This document shows positions 60,213 through 64,000 of a DNA stretch of 64,000 nucleotides, in pieces; the stretch's first letter is position 1, and every line of letters starts with the position of its first letter. Origin of the DNA: Magicicada septendecula (taxonomy: Eukaryota > Arthropoda > Insecta > Hemiptera > Cicadidae); NCBI GenBank assembly GCA_034769895.1, contig CM068367.1, forward strand, positions 1,313,813,046 through 1,313,877,045. The letters run 5' to 3'. Under the pieces are notes generated by a model. It ran no database searches, was not told where the DNA came from, and saw only the letters and a program-made list of their open reading frames with translations. A program made the position numbers and the translations under genes.

Positions 60213-60510
60213 ACTCTGTAACACGAACACACACACAAATTACCGCAGATCAATGATACTCACAATTAGTAAATATAAATTCAAATTAAAAAACTCTGTA
60301 ACACGAACACGCACAAATATTAATTATACCGCAGATCAATGCTACGATACTCTCAGTTAGTAAATATAAATTCAAATGACAAACTCTGTAACACGAACAC
60401 ACACACAAATATTAATTATACCGCAGATCAATGATACTCACAATTAGTAAATATAAATACAAATGACAAACTCTGTAACACGAACACGCGCAAATATTAG
60501 ACCTCGCGAT
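60213..60510. repeat. Imperfect 80-90 bp tandem repeat, about 3.4 units
   Basis: ACTCTGTAACACGAACAC recurs at 60213, 60293, 60383 and 60470, each followed by ACCGCAGATCAATG and TTAGTAAATATAAA. Units differ by small indels. Confidence 0.88.
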
Positions 60511-61049
60511 ATTCACTGTTGGGAGTACATACATTTAAATGACAAACTTTTGAGTATGACTGTAAACTGCTTTGTTGGGTGAGACGCGCTTGCGCATTTG
60601 TCTCTGAACTCAGTTAGTTCACATTTTTCCTGCATGTTTTGTTGACTCGGTCAGGTAATATCAGCTGATGATACCTGGCAACAATGCTAATCAGCTGAAT
60701 ACGTCATACATTTCTGTAGCCGTTATATTTTGATCTACTTTATGGTTATTGTGCTGACTTTACTTGTGTTGCTTTATGTAACTGTACGTATTTTTATAGT
60801 AATTGTTACAGAGTCCAACCGTGCCATTATTTTTTATATTTTAGTTTTATGTCTGATTATGTTCGTGTTTTCCATATTCTCTTGATATTCAACCTAACCT
60901 GAACTAACCTATTAAAGGTTAAAAAAAATCATAAAAAATTGAATTATAAATTATATATTAAATTATAAAAAAATCATAAAAACATTAAAACTGTCAAAAA
61001 TGAAGAGGACGAAGATAAAATACAGCAAGAAGGTGTATATTATGATCTA
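60511..61049. other. Intergenic, no gene recognised
   Basis: Nothing identified. TACTTTTTA-type A/T tracts only. Confidence 0.45.
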
Positions 61050-61235
61050 ATTATAAGTATAATACTACTGACTTGGAACACAAAGTTTTTTATTGGTAAA
61101 AATGTAGAATTTTTACCTTGTAGCCTGAACCAGTTTTTGCTTATTATAAGCATCATCAGAGGCGAGTCATAGTATTATACTTATAATCAGTTAATCGACA
61201 GACATGTCATGGACAACAAAATCCAAGAATATTAT
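61050..61235. mobile_element. PLE family C terminus, foldback
   Basis: TATAAGTATAATACTACTGACT (about 61054) pairs with AGTCATAGTATTATACTTATA (about 61165-61185). The interior parallels 18652-18760 (TTGGAACACAAAG, TAGCCTGAACCAG). The minus-strand ribozyme (61127-61159) keeps CTGATGA, stem II GCTTAT/ATAAGC and the GCCT/AGGC stem I, but GAAA has become AAAA, which should abolish activity. Confidence 0.6.
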
Positions 61236-62371
61236 GATCATGGAGTATTGTGGAAGCAAGTGAAGTTTTCTGTGATGATAGAAAACAATAGTTTTTCATG
61301 TTTTGTGAATTCATGAAAATTGGATTTTATTAATATTTTTAGAGGAAAACTGTTAAAACTAAAAACCTGTTTAAGCTACATGGTTGAAATTTTTACCATG
61401 TTTTACCTGTATAATAGGGATAGTTGTCTTATATTTTCATAGACATGTGCCTGATAATATGTATTTAATATAAGTATAAAAATAAACCAGCCATTTAATT
61501 AAAAAAAAAAAATGTATAGTTTGCAATAGAAAACAACTGGGTGTATTTAAAGCAGATATACAAGAATTTAAGGTAATTCAGATGATTATAATGATACCTT
61601 ATTTCTTAAAATGGATAAAAACAAGTTATAAAAGGTTTAGAAGAAGGCAAAAATTGCTCAAAAATACGAGTTTTTGGGGTATATAGGATATTGTGAACCC
61701 TAAAATTATTATCTTATTATTTAATTATGAATATTCATTAATAAAAATAAAATTAATTGGAAATCTGGTATAAATAAGTAAAATTGAAAAAGAAGCACCT
61801 TTCAGTGGAGGACGCCCTTAACAAAGTGTACCCTTTCTATTCAAAAATGACATGTTTCTTATATTGAGATAAGAAGAGAAAATGTTAGAGTACTTTTTTA
61901 ATGTATAATAAATTGCTTTAAAAGAAGTTTATTTTTATTCAGATAAGAATTTGAAACATTTTCTAGCCAAGTACCATTTTTTGTTTTTCTAATAGTGTTA
62001 GAAAAATCTTGCAGGTAATAAGAGTCTTATGCTGTCAAGATTCTTAGATGGAATTAGCAAGGAAATTACTTTTTTTTTTGAAACAGTATTCTTCATATTG
62101 GAAACATAGAATTTTTTTTTTCTTTCAAGGTAGTTTTAATTGATCTGGAGAAAACGTGCTAAAGTTCCGCCATGCTTTTAGATTGAAATGATTGTCTGCT
62201 TGATCATGTTTTGAAAATATGATATGAGGTTAGAATTGTGACTGAAAATTAAGCATGCCATCCCCTTTTAAAAATAATCTAACATAACATAAGGTTGGGA
62301 GTCTACACAAATTTGCATTTGTACCTGCATTCTGTACTTTCAGGTATCTTCTAATTCTTTGTCTAATCTAG
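61236..62371. other. Intergenic, no gene recognised
   Basis: AT-rich; nothing identified. Confidence 0.45.
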
Positions 62372-62741
62372 GATATTAGGCGTGTCAACCTGTTCCAACT
62401 TTTCAGTTATTTCATCTGCTTCTGATACATCATACCTTAAACACCCAGTTAAAAGAGGAGTTTTTGTGATAACCTCACTGTACAAGTTGCACACTCCTAG
62501 TACTTTCGGTGTTGTAACAGGGTTCCAGTATGGAAGAGATATGACAAATAAACAAAGTAACTTAATGTGTGTTATGATAAGGAGAGAAGAGCTCTTAGAG
62601 GAAAACAAAAGAACAGGCTCATATAAGCAGTGTCATTTGTGCTACTTTTATAGTGAATTTTGGGTTATGATGCAGAGAGATAAGATTCATCCAAACAACA
62701 AAATGAAATCTCTTAAGCTGTCAAAGACTGTATACAAATAG
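62372..62741 (+). CDS. Possible terminal coding exon, unidentified
   Basis: A 120-codon frame ends at TAG 62739-62741. Directly upstream is a plausible acceptor: a pyrimidine-rich tract with a CTAAT branch-like sequence and CTAG at 62368-62371. AATAAA at about 62866 could serve as polyadenylation signal. The translation is mixed rather than AT-biased (e.g. KHPVKRGVFVITSLY, FGVVTGFQYGRDMTN, REELLEENKRTG). I recognise no domain, signal peptide or membrane segment. It may be chance. Confidence 0.25.
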
Positions 62742-64000
62742 ATAGTGAAACAAAGTTATCTAAGTGGACATATTAAAATTGTTTTAGAGTAGAAGTATAC
62801 ATTTTTAAATTATATTTTAGAGTAAAAGTATACATAATGTGTTCAGTTATTTGCATGAATTAAATAAAAATTCTTGTATAAGGAAAGTAGTTTAAAATTT
62901 TTTCAGATTTTCTCAAAGCCAAGCGCTTAGAAGTTTGTCTCATTTCATGTGAATGTACACAAAGTACTATATTACCTATATGTCATTTTAAAATTGCTAA
63001 CAGGGAATTAGATTGTGAACAGTAATTATTACAAGTACATTTTATTAAGGTTTTTGAAACATTTAGGCATCTTATATTATCTGCAAAAGCATTGAAATGA
63101 CCAAAGATTCAGATACGTTGTGTGTGTGTGTGTGTGTGTCATATTTTTTTTTGCAATTCACTTGACCTATATCATGAATTCATAAAGTCATGAATTCATA
63201 AATTCAAGAGGTATGTTATCATGCAGAGGTATACGTACAGCATCAATGTGTATGTGTTGATTTATCGTTTGTACGTTAACTATGATATGGGATGTATAAA
63301 GGGAATTTTATGAAGAATCCTTTATTAAACATTCATGTTTATGTTTCATGAAATATAAGATGAGCTGTTACAAATATTCGTAAAAAAAAAGAATAATCTG
63401 ATCAGTGTAGGATTGGTCATGTGTTTGTTACTCATAATAGTGACCCAAAATGAACTTAGATAATATTTAATTAGATAACACGTTGATACGGTCAGAAGAA
63501 GCAGTCTGCGCCATATGCGTAATTCTGATGGAGGACACACGTTTAACAATATTGATAACTGGAAGGTAATTATCTAATCATTAAACAAATGCGTTCATGC
63601 ACAATAGACAATACATTTAGTGTTACAGAAATTCCAGTGTTTCGTCTAGCCTAATAAATTGTGGATTGTGAAGTGAAATGTTACAGAGTCAAGTGTTAGA
63701 GGAACTGTTAAAAACATTTTGTTGTTATTCTAGTTTTCCAATTTGCTTTCATCGAATGAGAAAAACAAAACCTAAATGGGACTATGACACGAAAAATGTG
63801 TAAAAGATGTTTGTAGGAAAAACGTGTAATTTTAGATGTAGATTTGTACAGTACAGTTCAGAAATTTCTGTAAATTGATTTGCTTCCAGCGTAAGTCTGA
63901 GATTTTATGTTATAATTATGATATTAAAATATATAACAAGTAATTATTTATCTTATATGCTTCTTGTCTATTAGTATCAAAATTATTATTATTTTTTTAA
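62742..64000. other. Intergenic or 3' UTR-like, no gene recognised
   Basis: Contains a short (GT)n at 63118-63138 and a local repeat ATGAATTCATAAA at 63174-63200. No gene supported. Confidence 0.45.

Noticed and set aside
60664-60700. CTGATGATACCTGGCAAC as a hammerhead
   Set aside because: No GAAA or cleavage triplet follows.

Overview
This is eukaryotic, AT-rich DNA of the kind found in a large, repeat-laden arthropod (probably insect) genome. There are no operons, CRISPR arrays or ribosome-binding sites. Microsatellites are very long, and nearly every recognisable coding stretch is a decayed transposable-element fragment: Penelope-like retroelements (PLEs), non-LTR (LINE) retrotransposons, hAT DNA transposons, and a non-autonomous family called H here. 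Species cannot be fixed from sequence alone. No intact host gene is demonstrable; a few promoter-like and exon-like stretches are given at low confidence.

Layout. 1-0.7 kb: 3' part of an arthropod multicopy mobile-element-type protein. 3.5-10 kb: a small inverted-repeat element, three PLE foldbacks (5.8-6.15, 6.47-6.77 inside an H element, 8.3-8.8) and the 3' end of a PLE (9.8-10 kb). 11-15 kb: CpG-richer promoter-like DNA, a 3 x 53 bp tandem repeat, and a TATA/initiator promoter candidate. 15.35-22 kb: the densest nest. It holds three PLEs with GIY-YIG endonuclease remnants, one interrupted by a head-to-tail H dimer and another by two H insertions. 22.3-26.8 kb: a hAT (ZMYM1/TTF-finger type) with decayed transposase. 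27.5-28.3 kb: a clean 792 bp hAT-type MITE. 29.2-30.5 kb: another PLE foldback and a 4 x 84 bp tandem repeat. 33-45.5 kb: several 5'-truncated LINEs, two H copies carrying the same PLE insert, a (CA)92 tract and a PLE foldback. 46-54.7 kb: further PLE termini, a second copy of the small element, a LINE 3' end with a compound trinucleotide tail, and a hAT MITE. 55-64 kb: mostly unique-looking T-rich DNA with one promoter-like and one exon-like candidate and some tandem repeats.

The main signal is a network of hammerhead-ribozyme-like motifs (CTGANGA, stem II, GAAAC, then a self-complementary stem III and usually GTC) in PLE terminal sequences. I count seventeen clear examples, ten or so with an intact core, plus several more decayed ones. 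They often sit as outward-facing pairs in the arms of long inverted repeats, left when 5'-truncated PLEs carry an inverted copy of their own 3' end. Hammerheads in PLEs are established knowledge. The foldback arrangement, the recurrent extra base after CTGANGA, and the ribozyme cassette hitchhiking inside the H family are the parts worth follow-up.
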